A stretch of DNA of 64,000 nt, from NCBI GenBank assembly GCA_947044405.1, contig CAMRHE010000355.1, forward strand, positions 1,688,501-1,752,500, given 5' to 3'. Numbering within the stretch: the first letter of the stretch is position 1; each line of letters opens with the position of its first letter. Made by a program: the position numbers and the translations under genes. The DNA comes from Leptodactylus fallax (Eukaryota; Chordata; Amphibia; Anura; Leptodactylidae). Below the pieces are notes generated by a model that searched no databases, was not told the origin of the DNA, and was given only the letters and a program-made list of their open reading frames with translations. Positions 1-43,581 of this stretch are shown here, piece after piece.

Positions 1-988
1 AAAACGAGTGGCCATCATTACTTTAAGAAATGAAGGTCAGTCAGTCCGAAAAATTGGGGAAAACTTTGAAAGTGTCCCCAAGGACAGTGGCCAAAACCAT
101 CAAGCGCTACAAAGAAACTGGCTCACATGAGGACCGCCCCAGGAAAGGAAGACCAAGAGTCACCTCTGCTGCGGAGGATAAGTTCATCCGAGATTAGAGA
201 CCAGGTCAATGCCACACAGAGTTCTAGCAGGCAGACACATCTCTACAACAACTGTTAAGAGGAGACTGTGTGCAGCAGGCCTTCATGGTAAAATAGCTGC
301 TAGGAAACCACTGCTAAGGACAGGCAACAAGCAGAAGAGACTTGTTTGGGCTAAAGAACACAAGGAATGGACATTAGACCTGTGGAAATCTGTGCTTTGG
401 TCTGATGAGTCCAAATTTGAGATCTTTGGTTCCAACCACCGTGTCTTTGTGTGACGCAGAAAAGGTAAACGAATGGACTCTACATGCCTGGATCCCACTG
501 TGAATCATGGAGGAGGAGGTGTGATGGTGTGGGGGTGCTTTGCTGGTGACACTGTTGGGGATTTATTCAAAATTGAAGGAATACTGAACCAGCATGGTTA
601 CCACAGCATCTTGCAGCGGCATGCTATTCCATCCGGTTTGCGTTTAGTTGGACCATCATTTATTTTTCAACAGGACAATGACCCCAAACACACCTCCAGA
701 CTGTGTAAGGGCTATTTGACCAAGAAGGAGAGTGATGGGGTGCTACGCCAGATGACCTGGCCTCCACAGTCACCAGACCTGAACCCAATCGAGATGGTTT
801 GGGGTGAGCTGGACCGCAGAATGAAGGCAAAAGGGCCAACAAGTGCTAAGCATCTCTGGGAACTCCTTCAAGACTGTTGGAAGACCATTTCAGGTGACTA
901 CCTCTTGAAGGTCATCAAGAGAATGCCAAGAGTGTGCAAAGCAGTAATCAAAGCAAAAGGTGGCTACTTTGAAGAACCTAGAATATAA
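1..988 (+). pseudogene. Tc1 transposase pseudogene, family A copy 1
   Basis: A DD34E transposase relic: helix-turn-helix region at the left, then WSDESKF (first Asp), a glycine-rich box [20 protein letters not shown] (second Asp) and SPDLNPIE (Glu), ending at TAA 986-988. Against the other copy it has an extra base near 55-60, a deletion of about 38 bp near 194, a one-base insertion near 231, and a TGA at 452-454 where the family has CGA, a typical CpG decay. All three catalytic residues remain, but the frame is broken at least four times. Confidence 0.9.
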
Positions 989-1151
989 GACATATTTTCA
1001 GTTGTTTCACACTTTTTTGTTAAGTATATAATTCCACATGTGTTAATTCATAGTTTTGATGCCTTCAGTGTGAATCTACAATTTTTATAATCATGAAAAT
1101 ACAGAAAACTCTTGGAATGAGAAGGTGTGTCCAAACTTTTGGTCTGTACTG
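1..1151 (+). mobile_element. Tc1-like element, family A, cut by the window start
   Basis: The right inverted repeat ends GGTCTGTACTG at 1151, next to a TA run. The whole stretch matches, with few changes, the complete copy at 27319-28931. The left repeat and transposase start lie outside the window. Confidence 0.93.
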
Positions 1152-1188
1152 TATATATATATAATGTTTATATATATATATATATCTT
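1151..1188. repeat. TA-rich simple repeat flanking the Tc1 end
   Basis: Alternating TA after the Tc1 terminus. Tc1 elements insert at TA, so the run offered many target sites. Confidence 0.8.
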
Positions 1189-1778
1189 ATATTTATGTTT
1201 CTTGAGGGCTTGAATTTTGCACATCACTTTAACGGAAACTATCCATTGCTGCTACTGAAGAGGTTGTGACCGCTAACATTGGTGGCAATTTCATTCTTTA
1301 AATTATGGCTTGTGAGCTCCACAACAATTATTGTAATACATCTGCTTATGTAGCTATAGCTGAAGACACAAGACAGCCCTCTCATATCCTCCAGCCATTG
1401 CATTTAATCCTTTGTTCCTTCAGCGGCTTCAGATCCTTTCTGTATTCACGCTGACAGCAACTACATAGCCTAAGGGCTTCATGTACAATCTGTGCACCAT
1501 AATCATCATGTTCCTTAAAGCCACACATTATAGTTCAACCTCTTGCTGTGCTGATTTAAGGGCCTTCTTTTAGACAGTCCAGCAAAGCTTCACATTCATT
1601 TTATTGCTGGGATCTTACATGGTTGTGATGGTTAGAAATATTTGTCTAATTTGTGTCATCATCTGTAGTAATGAATCCATATGTTATAGCAGAAATAGAA
1701 TTAAAAAAATTACAATATATTGTTTGTTATTTACATGTGAATAACAACTTTGGAGTGACTATGTGCCTCTCTTACTCT
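1189..1778. other. No gene seen
   Basis: AT-rich intergenic DNA downstream of GASK1A. No conserved coding stretch or clear repeat end. Confidence 0.5.
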
Positions 1779-2001
1779 AGGTTCACACTAGCGTTCAGCT
1801 TTCCATTCTTCATGTCCACTTGGGGAACCGGACAACGGAAACCCAATCTGCTTAAAAAGCGGTTACCCGCTATAATGGGGTCCACCGGGTTTCCGTCTGA
1901 AAAATGTGGAGAGAAGTCCTGCTTTTTTCTCCACATTTTTCAAGCGGATTTGAGGTCGGAATCCCGGACGGAGTTCGAATGCTGGTGTGAATCCAGCCTT
2001 A
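1779..2001. mobile_element. Foldback MITE of the AGGCTxGGTTCACAC type
   Basis: Starts AGGTTCACACTAGCGTTC and ends with the inverse (GAATGCTGGTGTGAATCCAGCCTTA without its last bases), with an inner inverted repeat around the CTCCACATTTTTC segment. Non-coding. Several window loci share this end. Confidence 0.7.
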
Positions 2002-2225
2002 CTCCCCTGCCTGTATGTCAGTCTGTACTGCATCTCTAGTGTTCGGTTCATTCATCAGAAGAGCAGGATAATCAGTGATACAGGATCTGCACAGATAAAG
2101 ATAGGATTGAAAACTGAAACAACACAAAATAGAAGGGAATACATTTCTTAGGATAAGACAAACAACTAAAAAGCCATTGATCATATGTTAAGGAAATGCT
2201 AGTCATTTTACACACACAGACATAC

Positions 2226-2505
2226 TTAAAGGTGTTTTCTGGGCTAATATTGATGACCTGTCGTTAGGATAGCTCATTATTATCAGACTGGTGGGGCTAT
2301 GATACCAGAGACCCCCACTGATCAGCTGTTCTCAGCAGCTGTTGCACAAAGAATGGAGCCGGAAGCAGATAGTTTTGTTCTCTGTATAGTGGCCAAACCG
2401 GATTACTGCAGATCAGTTCCCATTAACTTGTATGGGACCTAAGCTGCAATGACTCGGTTTGGCCACTACACAGAGAACAGAGCTGTCTGCATCCTGCCTA
2501 TTTTA
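2226..2505. repeat. Diverged TTAAAGG-type palindromic repeat
   Basis: Begins TTAAAGGTGTTTTCTGGGC. A strong inner inverted repeat (2372-2482) carries ATAGTGGCCAAACCG against CGGTTTGGCCACTAC. The right end is not clear. A related fragment (TATAGTGGCCAGGCTC) is at about 3152-3170. Confidence 0.55.
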
Positions 2506-2645
2506 AAGTGACAGCCACTTCTATACTGTGTCTCCAAGTTGTTGTTTCAATGAAAACAGCAAGCAAAAAATGACAAATAATTGTAAACAGTTAGAGAGCA
2601 CATATGAACACCAGGCAATCGCTGACTTTTAGATCTTGAGTACAG

Positions 2646-2648
2646 TAG

Positions 2649-2700
<52 letters not shown>
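2646..2700. repeat. (GATA)n microsatellite
   Basis: About 13 uninterrupted GATA units; likely length-polymorphic. Confidence 0.97.
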
Positions 2701-4265
2701 TTTGTTTTCCTATTCATGTTTCCTTTTAATTCTTGCTGCAGTTACAAATTTTTACCACTAGATGGAAACTGCACCATCTTTCCCTTAAATTTTCCCAGAT
2801 ACATGAGGTATGAATAATTTCTGGTAAAAAAACAAATAAATCGCTATTGGTCCCAGTCCACAATCCTAATCATAACTTTAGGGTATATCCACAAGGAGCT
2901 AAAACACTGCTAATTTTTTGCAATAGTAAATCTGAAGCATATCTACAAGAAATATGGAACAGGTACAATTTTTTTGGCTCATTTTAAGTAAGAAAGCTTA
3001 CAGTCTCTGCTCTTACCTTACTTGACTCCCCTCCCCATCTCCATAGACTTCTATGGGCAACATATAATGTATAAATGTCTGATCTGCAGTTTGGGGCTAC
3101 ATCCAATGTCTGTACTGTACATGGAGCTGGAAGCAGATTGCTCCATACACTGTATAGTGGCCAGGCTCTATTACTGCAGCTCTGCTCCCATTGACAGCAA
3201 AACAACTCCTACATTGAATAAAACTGTTAATTGTGCTATCACTTCTGAATAAATACACCAGTTCCTAGTGTCAACAGAAATATGTAATATTTACCAATCA
3301 ATTTCAATCTTGATAAAAGAAAGAATGTCAAAAATGTATATAAGGGGAAATGATAGCTAACTGTCATACAATGCCCAGAGTACTGTTTGCTATAAATTTA
3401 AAAGAATATCACATTTTTTTGCCCTTTGATACAAAAATTAGGCTCAACAAAAAGAAATACCTCAGTTTATTTGTACAACAAATAGATATGCATTTTGATA
3501 CATTTTGACTTTTTAGTAAAAAAAAACCTAAATCAAACAAGTGGTCATAAATGAATTGCATCATTGTATCTATTTATATATAAACATGTCCATAAATCCT
3601 GTGTTCAGCTTACACATTTACAAAAATATCTTTACAAACAAAATCTATGTATAATAGAAATACAGTATTTGCACATCTTCCATTTTTAGACCCATTCTTG
3701 GTTTTGGCTTACAAATACTGATGCAAACAAAATTAGCAAATAAGGCCTAATATGTGCACCTTTAAGAAACCTTTGACACCTCCCTGCTCTACCGCTGGGC
3801 ACTATGTTTCCCTATTATGTTAATCAGTTATCCGTCTGACCTCATCTTTTTCTGAGAATGGATGTTTATAGTGATAAAGAGAGAGGGATAATCTGCTCTA
3901 GGATGTCAACATGCTTGACTCTTTGTCCCCTTCCTGTTATGTGAAGACTTTGGGTAACACTCTGCTTCCCCATCCATATTAGATTGAGGATGAATCTAAA
4001 CACTGACATGCACAATGGTCAGGATCCTTACCGATACTAAGAATGAAGTAGCTGTTTAACTTGCATTACATTCTCTATTTCTTTTAAAGTATCTGTTTTC
4101 GGTGTGTTACAGCAAGTTACTGATGTTAAACATATACTCATCGAAAAATCTAGCCTCAGAAACAAGGATGAAAAAGTTTATATGGAAAATTCAGAAATAC
4201 CCTCAACATCCACACCCATGTAACTTTCTTTTTATCCACAGTATATCCATCTCACACTTATTGTA
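2701..4265. other. No gene seen
   Basis: AT-rich DNA downstream of GASK1A. It holds a fragment related to the 2372-2482 repeat near 3100-3200. Open frames here are short and resemble nothing I know. Confidence 0.5.
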
Positions 4266-5137
<872 letters not shown>

Positions 5138-5177
5138 TATGTTATGATTTGTTATACGACAAGACTATGAACATTTT

Positions 5178-5861
5178 AGTTTAAAGTGTAACACCCATTT
5201 TATTTATTTTTTTTGCTATTGCGTCGGGGAAGGTATGTTACTTAACATTTTTACAATAAACTTCATTAATCTATCAAACTCCCTTTTAATAGAAAACAGG
5301 CTGTAAAGTTCCCATTAGCAATGCATTACCAGGGAGACTCTGCCCGTACACATGTACTCAATGCGCTTCAAATGGCTGTATCTTCGGTTTTATACCACCT
5401 AGAAAAATGGTTCTGCTACAGTATCGCAAGAAAGCTGAGTTTGAAGTACTAGCTATAAAATAAATAGAAATATCACTAATTAAAAACTCAGCTGAGAATG
5501 TAATATTGTATGCACTATGAACTTCTGCAGATTAGGTTCATATTCCTGAATGAGTTTATATAGTCGGGAGTTTCATCTTTCTTATGATACCAGAACCATT
5601 TTTCTACATTGGATAAAACTGGAGATACAGCCATTTGAAGTGACTATCCACCCTTTGGCAAAGGCTTCAGCTCTGCGTATCTACAATACAACTATGTACA
5701 GACTTTCCCTAGTAACAGCTCAGTTAGAGGCTTGCTAAGGAGAATTTTACAGCCTGTTTTATAATAAAAAGGGCGTTAAATAGGATAATAAAGTATATTA
5801 CAAAAATGGTCACCAAGCACCCCCAACACAATAAGCAGAAAAAAAATGTTACACTTTAGCA
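5178..5861. mobile_element. Long foldback element (about 680 bp)
   Basis: The left arm beginning TAAAGTGTAACA and the right arm ending TGTTACACTTTAGC are complementary over most of their length. Matching internal stretches include ACAGGCTGTAAA and AAATGGCTGTATCT. Non-coding; the short open frames are by-products. It sits about 190 bp past the GASK1A stop codon. Confidence 0.8.
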
Positions 5862-6049
5862 TAAAATTGGTCAATTTAATAAGAAAGGGTCCTCTTTTCA
5901 CAGTGATATAGTGAATATTTGGTGGCATTGTCTTTCATTTATGCTTTATATTTTCTTTTTTCATGTTTTCCAAAAGCCTTTCCTTCTCTTTTTGATGTTT
6001 GTATTTTATGACAATTTCACATTTTCAGTTGTTTGCAGCGAGCAGGTAG

Positions 6050-35726
<29,677 letters not shown>

Positions 35727-35732
35727 TAGGGC

Positions 35733-36505
35733 CTATAATACAAAATAAAGACATAGTATTACTAAGTCTTTACTACAGTAACGTGCCTTATATGAATTTA
35801 TACACAGATTTTAGCATATCTAAAGACAGTGACATAATTTAGTAACTGGCAATATTTAATACATGATAATAAAATTCTTATTCTTATTCTTATTAACAAT
35901 AATAATAATCATCATCATCATTTAGTGGGCTATTTCCATTTACTATTGGTAGTAACACTGGGTTGGTTCCATAGAGATCAAAGGATCAGACCTGTAAAAA
36001 TTGCATCTGACCCAGATATCTGCCTGAGTCTAGAGTAGAGACATACATCCAGATTTACCCAGGTGTAGCATCCTATTTGTATTGTAGCATCCTATTTGTA
36101 TGTAAGACCCTTGTCTAGCAAACTGTTATAGCATATACTTTGGATAATGGTAGCTTCCAGTGCAGGTTGTTTTGTAGAGGAATTCTCCATTGCTTTTGAG
36201 GAAGAATAAAAAACTACTATATTGCAGCATGTGGATTGGCTCTTTAATATAAAATTTACCAACAGTAGGGAACATTTACTAAACTAAAATTTGTCCCCAA
36301 AATACTGATGTAGATGCTCTGCACCACATTATGTGTTTTAGATATTTTTTCCATCTAGCTCAATAAAGAGAGGGGCCTTAAGATGCAATAAAATATGCCA
36401 CAACTGTTCCAACATTTTGTATATCATGTGAATATTTGCCTAATTTCTAGTCTGTGTGTAATAGTCTGTGTGTAAAGACCCTTACTTTTATTTAGATGAG
36501 CTGAA
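35733..36505. other. Upstream intron DNA, no gene seen
   Basis: Begins with the acceptor TTGTATTATAG ahead of coding exon 1. A short AAT/CAT-rich run lies at 35895-35922. Confidence 0.55.
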
Positions 36506-36887
36506 TTAAAAGGAACTTGTCAGGTTCATTTGGGACACTAAACCACCCACAGGTCCTAATGGACTGGAGGTTTAGTGTCCCAAATAGCCCTGTTGCAACA
36601 TTGTCCGTGACTACATTAAAAATAATATGTGATGCTCCCAGTGTCTGCGCAGTTGTTCAGTGAAGCCAGGTTACCTTGCCCAAGGTTCAGAGCATGCGAT
36701 TGAAGACAAAAATGAAGAACTGCGCAGATGCCAAGAGTAAAGCTACTGGGTAAATAGAAAGGGTTTTTTTATTTTTAATGCAGACATGAATGGCATTACA
36801 ACAGGGATATTTGTGACACTAAACCCCTGGTCCATAAGCACCTGTGTGTGATTTCGTGTCCCAAATTGTCCTGGCAGGTTCCCTAAA
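36506..36887. mobile_element. TTAA-type foldback MITE (AAGGAACTTGTCAGG)
   Basis: TTAA at 36506-36509, body AAGGAACTTGTCAGGTTC and TTTGGGACACTAAAC. The right arm ends GTGTCCCAAATTGTCCTGGC and AGGTTCCC, next to CTAA (a mutated TTAA). Confidence 0.82.
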
Positions 36888-38150
36888 GCAATGTTTGAAT
36901 TGACATCTACATTATATACATTTTCCATACTAAGGTCTGAAAAGTCTGACTTCTAGACCATACCTCATGCTATATACAAGTCACATCATGTAACAATTTG
37001 GTAATTTTCTTTCCTGCACTGTGTTGGTAAACATACGATATGTACATCTCATCCTGCTGCACAGGGGCCCAGTAGGTAAGAAGGCCCACTACCACCATTA
37101 AATGACACACCTTGCAATCTATTATGTTGAATTTAAAGGACTGAGCCAGTGTCTTACAGTGTATGTGAGAAAGAACCTTGAAGGAGGAGCTGTATCATTA
37201 TCTGTTAGAGAGCAAGGAGTCCATATACTGTGTTTGCACAGGGGACCAGTGTCTGTGTCCATCTTGCTATAGGTACTGAAGTGCTTACACAATTCAAGTA
37301 CAGATTCAAGATGAAAACAAAAATAATTTGAAAAGCAATACATATTTTATGTATTCATACCCATATGGCATTAATAACCTGAAAAAAAGAAACACTGTAT
37401 GGATTTAGTTGTATTTATTCATTTCACATTTTGTCCAGACACTAGAGAAATCCACTAAACATGTTCGCTACAATATCTTTGATGTTCTGAAAATTGGCAT
37501 TCAGAATGTAAATGAATGTATAATTAAAACCACCAGCCAGAACATTCTGATCAGTATTTCCTATTGTGCTCTTATTTTGCTTTTATAACTCAATTTTCTA
37601 GTTTATTCTTTATTTTTTTCAGTTGCATATTCAATTCCCAATGAGTGAAACAAAGGGAATTAATAATACATAACGCATCTCATCCAGGATTTCTTCTCCC
37701 CCAAACTCCAAGATTATTACACAGAGGTAGGATGTCCTGTACAAATCAGTAGTTCACCAACGTGATCTTCTGACATGCAGGGGCATAGCTATAAGAGTCA
37801 GAGTCTTTCGCATTTGCGACCAAGAATCCTAAGCAAGGGGGCCCACTGACCCCACTCACCACAGTACCACTGCCTATACTAATGAATTCTATAATTGACC
37901 TCTTCCTACACAATGCTGATACTGTGTGTGGCAGCGTGTGCAACTAGTCCCCTGTCTCCTACTGTAGAACAAGGGGCACCAAAGAGTAAGAGACAGGGAA
38001 GTCAGGAGGAGAATAGAAGTTACACACCCTGCCACACGCCAAGTCAGTTATAGAATTCACGAATACAGACAGCAGTAGAGGTAATGTGGTGAGGGGAGCC
38101 TGGATGGTAATCAGCTGTGTGTGTGTATGAGTGCATCATGAGAACTATTA
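36888..38150. other. No gene seen; hAT-like end at 37778
   Basis: CAGGGGCATAGCTATAAGAG at 37778 resembles hAT termini, followed by a GGGGGCCCACTGACCCC stretch. The other end was not found. Confidence 0.45.
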
Positions 38151-38370
38151 GCTATATCAAGGAGCACTGTTACATGTGTTTGTGAGGCACTACTACCAAT
38201 GTGGTGGGCACAAAGAGGCACTATTGCCTATGCAAGGAGCACAAAGGGCACTATTACCTATGTGGGGGCACTATTTCTTTAAAGGGGCACTATTACCTTA
38301 GGGGCACAAGGAGAGAAGTGTAACTTTGTTGGGGGCACAAGGGGGCACTGATACCTTGTGAGTGGCTTAA
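38151..38370. repeat. Decayed minisatellite, about 30-bp theme GGGGCACTATTACCTATG
   Basis: About six diverged units of GCACTAxTACCTATG with GGGGGCACAAAG linkers. Unit style resembles the other minisatellites in the window. Confidence 0.7.
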
Positions 38371-38892
38371 AAGGGTCCTTGGCTTATAGTGCTGTATCAA
38401 TGACTCATTTATGGTAAATTCATAAAACTGTGCAGCTGCAGAAGCAGGGAGTTGTCTGCTATGACAGCCAAACCTTTCTTAGAGAAGGCAGGGACTGTGT
38501 ACACAACTATGGGAGCTGCTACATACCCTTCAGGCCTGGTGGTTGTGTGGTCCAAAAGGGGTTGGGAACTGCATGAGCTACTGGGTCCTAGAGGACACAG
38601 ATCAGCACTTCAGCAGAAAGACGTGGCTAGCAGGGTGGCGGTGTGGGGGGGGGGGCGATGTCCCCGGGCCCACTAAATCAGTTAGGCCAATCCTGGGGCC
38701 GCTATAAACACATGCAGTACTTCTAACTATATCAGCATTTGCAGGACACCCGTATAGTTAAAATGCATGATAAAGCAGGAAGCAATCTGTTCAGCCAGTC
38801 TGTAACTTGTAATCCGCAATCCATTTAAGGCCTGCGTTTTATAAGATGCATTGACCACAGACAAAATATCTGCTTCCAAGCGCAGGCAATTA
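38371..38892. other. No gene seen
   Basis: A G run (about 38644-38655) and hAT-tail-like GATGTCCCCGGGCCCACTAA follow. The 74-codon frame here is not conserved-looking. Confidence 0.45.
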
Positions 38893-39219
38893 AATTGGCA
38901 CTTGGGCTTTATTAAAGGGGTTTTCCAGCTCAATTTTAATGATGATCTATCATCAGTAGGAGATCATAAATAAGAGATCACTGGACCTCACTGATCAGAT
39001 GTTTGAAGGGGCCATGGCGCACACACAAGCACAGCGACATCTTCATTGTTTCACGCGAGATCTGGTCCAACATTGAATATGGCTGAAGTAGCGCACGGGA
39101 GTTCATTGGAGCCAGGGAGAGGTAAGAAGCATTGTTTTTTATGTTTGTATCCTGCCCTGGGTCTTCGATCATTATACTCTGGGGTCTGAAAAGACCCCAG
39201 AGTATTATAATCATTCATG

Positions 39220-39440
39220 GCTGGTCCACTATGGGACATAATACTGTGTGCAGTGGCCACTATGGGAAATAATACTGTGTGCAGGGGTCACTATGCTGCA
39301 TAATACTGTGTTCAGGGGCCACTATGGGGCATGATGCTGTGTGCAGGGCCACTATGGAGCATAATAGTGTATGCAGGGGCCACTATGGGGCATAATAGTG
39401 TGTGCAGGGGCCACTATGGCACATAATAGTGTGCGCAGGA
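39220..39440. repeat. Minisatellite, about 30-bp unit (GGGGCCACTATGGGGCATAAT)
   Basis: About seven units, preceded by the same GGGGTCT-GAAA-AGACCCC hairpin (39180-39197) as at 29354. Ends in G-rich DNA and a hAT-like terminus. Confidence 0.88.
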
Positions 39441-39451
39441 ATGCGGTTTGT

Positions 39452-39505
39452 GCGGGGGGGGGTGTTGGAGGGGGCGGTTCGGGGGGGGGGGGGGTTGGGG
39501 GCGGC
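39452..39505 (+). repeat. G-run cluster
   Basis: Runs of 9, 5, 14 and 5 G (approximate counts) within 54 bp; compatible with a G-quadruplex on the plus strand. Confidence 0.85.
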
Positions 39506-40010
39506 AGGCCCAATGTCAAATGTTCGCCTTGGGGCCCAGCCATTCCTAGTTACGCCATTGTATGGGGTCATGGTGTTTGCACAACTTCCACTGCCCTTTT
39601 AAACAGCTGATCAGTGAGGGTCCCGAGTGTGTCTAATCCCACTTATTTTTTATTGATGACCTGGAAAACCTCTTTAATTAGAAAGACACAGGGCATTACT
39701 AATAAGGGGCACTATTTAAGGGGACACACAGAGACATTACTAATTTAAAGATGCACTTGGAGGTATTATTCATTCTTTATATTATAAATTTTATAATTTT
39801 GGGGTAGCAACAGGATGTAAATTTTATGTAGGTGACGACGATGTAAGGCGGGTGCATGGAAAAGTGAGGAGCCAAAGATGTCTCTGTTGCTAGCTCTACA
39901 GAGACAAGTCACTGCTGGAAGAAGTGGTCATGGGTGTCCTGATGGAAGAAACAGAAATTGTAAACGATTACAATCAGAGACGTCTACTGTAATTCACTAA
40001 ATGTCTTCTG

Positions 40011-42403
40011 TGCAGTATTTACCTAAATAGTCTGCAAAGCCCTGTGTAGAGCCGCTATGTACCACTATACGGTTAACATACAGTAATAATATTGGTATAC
40101 TTGACTTAGGGGCACACTTGGATGTGTTTTCCCCCCACCCCCACCCATGCAATGTAGCTTAGGAGATTGTATTCTTCCTTTAACTGGGGCTAATGTATCA
40201 GCCCTAGTTACAGGAGAAAATCAACAACAAAAGAAAAAAAAAAGTCATGTTAAAATGCCCCCTAAAGGTCTACTATGTCCTTCGGGGGATGGGGGGGGGG
40301 GGGGTGTCTCACACGGTATAAACAATCAAATAAATAAAAAATAAATAAAAAGACAAAAAATAAAAGTCTACTACCATGCCCACATCACAGGTTCTAGCCC
40401 CACACCCAATAACACAACAATATGTAAACCTATGTAAAAAAAAAAAAAAGGAAGAAAAATGTGACAGAAACATTTCCCCTCCTTTTTTGTTAACATTTTC
40501 TCAAATATTAAAACAAAGAAAAAACATGGAAAAATAAAAACAAATGAAAGATACAGTCCTATTGATGACTCAAAAAAGACACAAAAATGATTTGAATAAC
40601 CAAAAGGAAAAAAAAGGTTATAGCCCTCAATACTGCATGCACCAACAAAAATTTGTCTGGTCCTGAACCAGGGAAAATGCCCACTCCAAAAGTGGTTAAA
40701 AAGTACCTGTCTTTTCTGCATGGGACCACAGCAATATTTAAATGAGTTTTCTGAGATCTATGATGATTGTGAGGATTTCACCCCAGCAAACCCAGTGATC
40801 GAAGGGGTTGTGGCAACACCAGACACAGGTCCAGAATAGTACTGAGGTGCAGAACTGTATTACAGCTTTCTCCCATTAGAGTGAATGGGAGAGAGATGTA
40901 GTACCATTCTTGGCCACTGCAGAATGGACAGAACTGTGCTGCCACGACCCCTTCAGACTGCTGATCAGTGAAGGTGCCTGGAAAATGGAAAAAAAAGTTG
41001 TCAATAAAAAAGGAAAACTCTTTTAATATATAGTTTACAGTGGATCCATGAAGCTGTACTATACACCATAGGAGGAATATCTGTACATTGGAAAACTCTG
41101 GTCCTCCATCAGTGATCAAAACAATTTATCAATGCTTTATATTGCTTCTAGCTCAAGTCAACAGAAAATGCTTAGTAAATGTTCGACATTTCTACCTCTG
41201 ACCTCTCTAAACTGCTACTACATCTATCTATGAGCCAGGGCGGATATTATGTATATGTTTACATATAGAACATGTTTGTTTTACTGGCTGCTTTCCAGGA
41301 TGAGAAATCGTTACTTCTTCTATGTAGATTTTAGAGACTTTTCCAATAACATGTCAGCTGAAGTTACTACCGTGTATATTAAGACATTAAAAACAAACCA
41401 ATAAACCTACTTAGAGGAGAGCATGTCCAAACCACAAGAAAGAAAACACTGCACTAAGACACTTCAAGGGGCAAGCTTAAGATATCTTAGGATAAACTGA
41501 CCACATAGTTTTGTGCCCACAAGACATCAAATGTTTACTGATAAATCTGTATTTTTTTTCTCAAAAAAACCTAAAATATAACTTGGCATATTAATGCAGT
41601 TTACATGGGCTTAGCTTTTGGGGGGGGCAGAGGTAGCAATCGGACCAAGCCCTGAGTTGAGCAAAGTTCCCCCTGCCACATAAGATGACACCTGTATTAT
41701 AAATGGCACATGTTAGGTGTGGGCTTGTGTGAAGAATATCGCCTTGCCAAGCCCCTTGGCCTACCTGCGATCACCCTTCTTAACCTTCCACTCACAACCC
41801 GTGAGCGGACAGAGTTCGTAGGATAGAATGAAACGAGCTTTATAAATTTTATATTTTTAATAACCCAAGTGGGTCGGTACTAATTAATAGCATATACAGA
41901 AATATACAATATTAATATGATCAAGCATAAATATACGAGCAAAAGGGTGATGATACAGCACATAAAACAAAAATGGGAATAAAGTATAGAGTAATACCTG
42001 AGCACAGCTCTCTCTTAGCTGTGCCTCTTCCAGGCTCCACACAAAGACCAAAAAATCTCACCCCACCTCCGTATGAAGACACTGTTCAGCCCCACCCTTC
42101 CCCCCCCCCCCCCCCAGCCAGCCCTCTCCTCACGAAAAGAAGAATCTATGCCGGTTAGAAGGAAAGGTGGGTGCCTAGGTTATCACACTGACGGGTCAGA
42201 CAGGCCCTCTCTCCATTGTATGCACATAAAACCACTGGAGCGAATTGACCACCAATGTAAACACAGCTCTACATTCCTACAGATATGTGAGACTAATACG
42301 AATGAAGAATGATACATGTCCGAGAAAGATACATAAATTGAGGATCATCACAGCTTGGTTACAATATCTCCTTCTGTACAAATCAAGTTTTATTTTGATA
42401 TTA
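40011..42403. other. No gene seen; repeat remnants and G/C/A runs
   Basis: A G run is at about 40289-40304, an A run at 40437-40450 and a C run at about 42100-42115. A palindromic fragment (CTGATCAGTG near 40960) lies at 40790-40985. 41760-42120 has the look of a retroelement end, but I found no termini. No conserved frame. Confidence 0.4.
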
Positions 42404-42600
42404 AGGCTAGGTTCACGTCTCTAAAAATCAGCAGAGAGAAAAGTCCTGCACGGAGGACTTTTCTCTACTGTTTTCAGTATAAAACCAGCAGAAACCCGCC
42501 AAACACACTCCATGGGTATCCGCAGGTAATCGCTTTTTTAGTGGATGGCTCTCCCATGTGGACCTGAACGACGGAGAGATGAACACTAGTGTGAACCTTG
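42404..42600. mobile_element. Foldback MITE with AGGCTAGGTTCAC ends
   Basis: AGGCTAGGTTCACGTCTC and CACTAGTGTGAACCTTG are inverted ends. An inner hairpin AAAAGTCCTGCACGGAGGAC then TTTTCTCT is present. Confidence 0.72.
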
Positions 42601-43327
42601 CATCAGCTAGCAAAGAATGATTCAGCACTGGAGCGTGCTGAATTGTGAATACAGCTCCGGGCTATAAAACATGTTGAAACTGAGAACCAGTGCAAAGTAT
42701 GTAATGCAAAGTTTTTAAAACATTATTTCATTTTTAGTGTAGATTCATTCCACATGTAAACTATTAAACTAATTGCAACTTTATGAAGGAGAAAAAACAT
42801 CTACATAATGCTTCCACTGTTCTGTCAACGCAGAAAATCGAACAGAAAAGGCAATAGTGATAGCTTGAACATTTGCTAGGGAAAAGACAGTATCAGGTTT
42901 CCACAAAGGCATCCAGGAGTTCAGCTGTGAAGTCTGTTAGTTCACGTCTCCAAATGAATTGACCTGGAAAGCATGTTTATGAAATTCTGTACTTCTCCGA
43001 GACAGGACAATAAAAAATTTATAATAATTTGTATTGGTTTTGCTTTTTTAGTTGTTATTATAGCACACATTCTTAGAAATATGGCAGCCCAGCTTACTGG
43101 CATAAATGTTTTTCTGGGAAAAATGATGTCTACTTTCCACACCATTAACAAGTACTGGCTACCATCCATAAGAATTCCAGCTTTCACGCCATTGTTTTTA
43201 TATGTTATAAATATAACTTTATTACAATTGTACCCTGATACATGTAACTATGTCTTATTGGCAATGATATCACTGTAAATGGTTAATTGGTGCATATTAT
43301 TAAAACATGGTAAAACAGAATCAGCCT
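42601..43327. other. No gene seen
   Basis: AT-rich. The mutually antisense frames at about 42940-43280 have hydrophobic but unrecognised translations and no support as genes. Confidence 0.45.
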
Positions 43328-43581
43328 AAGGACATATTCACACATCTGATTTGCTATGTGGAAAAACTGTGTGTATTCTGCTTCCTATAGTTTACAATGG
43401 GAATATTCTGCATAGTTCATAAAATGGGAGTAGCCACACATGGAATATCCCCATTGAATTGGGTAACCAGCATCTGGATCCACAGCAGTGCAATTGCAAT
43501 TCCACAGATGCAGGTGCAGATTTCTTTTCAAATCATCATCTGATTTTTCAGCCAAAAAAAATTGGTAATCTGAACATACCC
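43328..43581. mobile_element. Foldback MITE with AAGGxxATxTTCACA ends
   Basis: AAGGACATATTCACACATCTG pairs with AATCTGAACATACCCTT; AATGGGAATATTCTGC pairs with GAATATCCCCATT inside. Confidence 0.65.

Larger units (their letters stand above)
38893..40010. repeat. Diverged second copy of the 29945-30650 repeat, with an insert
   Basis: GGCACTTGGGCTTTATTAAA and TTTTCCAGCTC at the left, then ATGACCTGGAAAACCTC, AAAGATGCACTTGG and AAAAGTGAGGAGCCAAAGAT at the right, follow the same order as 29945-30650. About 0.5 kb with the minisatellite and a hAT-like right end (TAGTTACGCCATTG, 39547-39560) is inserted in the middle. Confidence 0.75.

Noticed and set aside
2646..2700. GATA repeat as a possible CRISPR-like or regulatory array
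   Set aside because: Plain tetranucleotide microsatellite.
41760..42120. Possible LTR of a retrotransposon
   Set aside because: No TG...CA termini, target duplication or neighbouring gag/pol could be found.
42940..43280. Overlapping open frames on both strands, one with hydrophobic stretches
   Set aside because: No motif, no splice context, and composition like the AT-rich surroundings.
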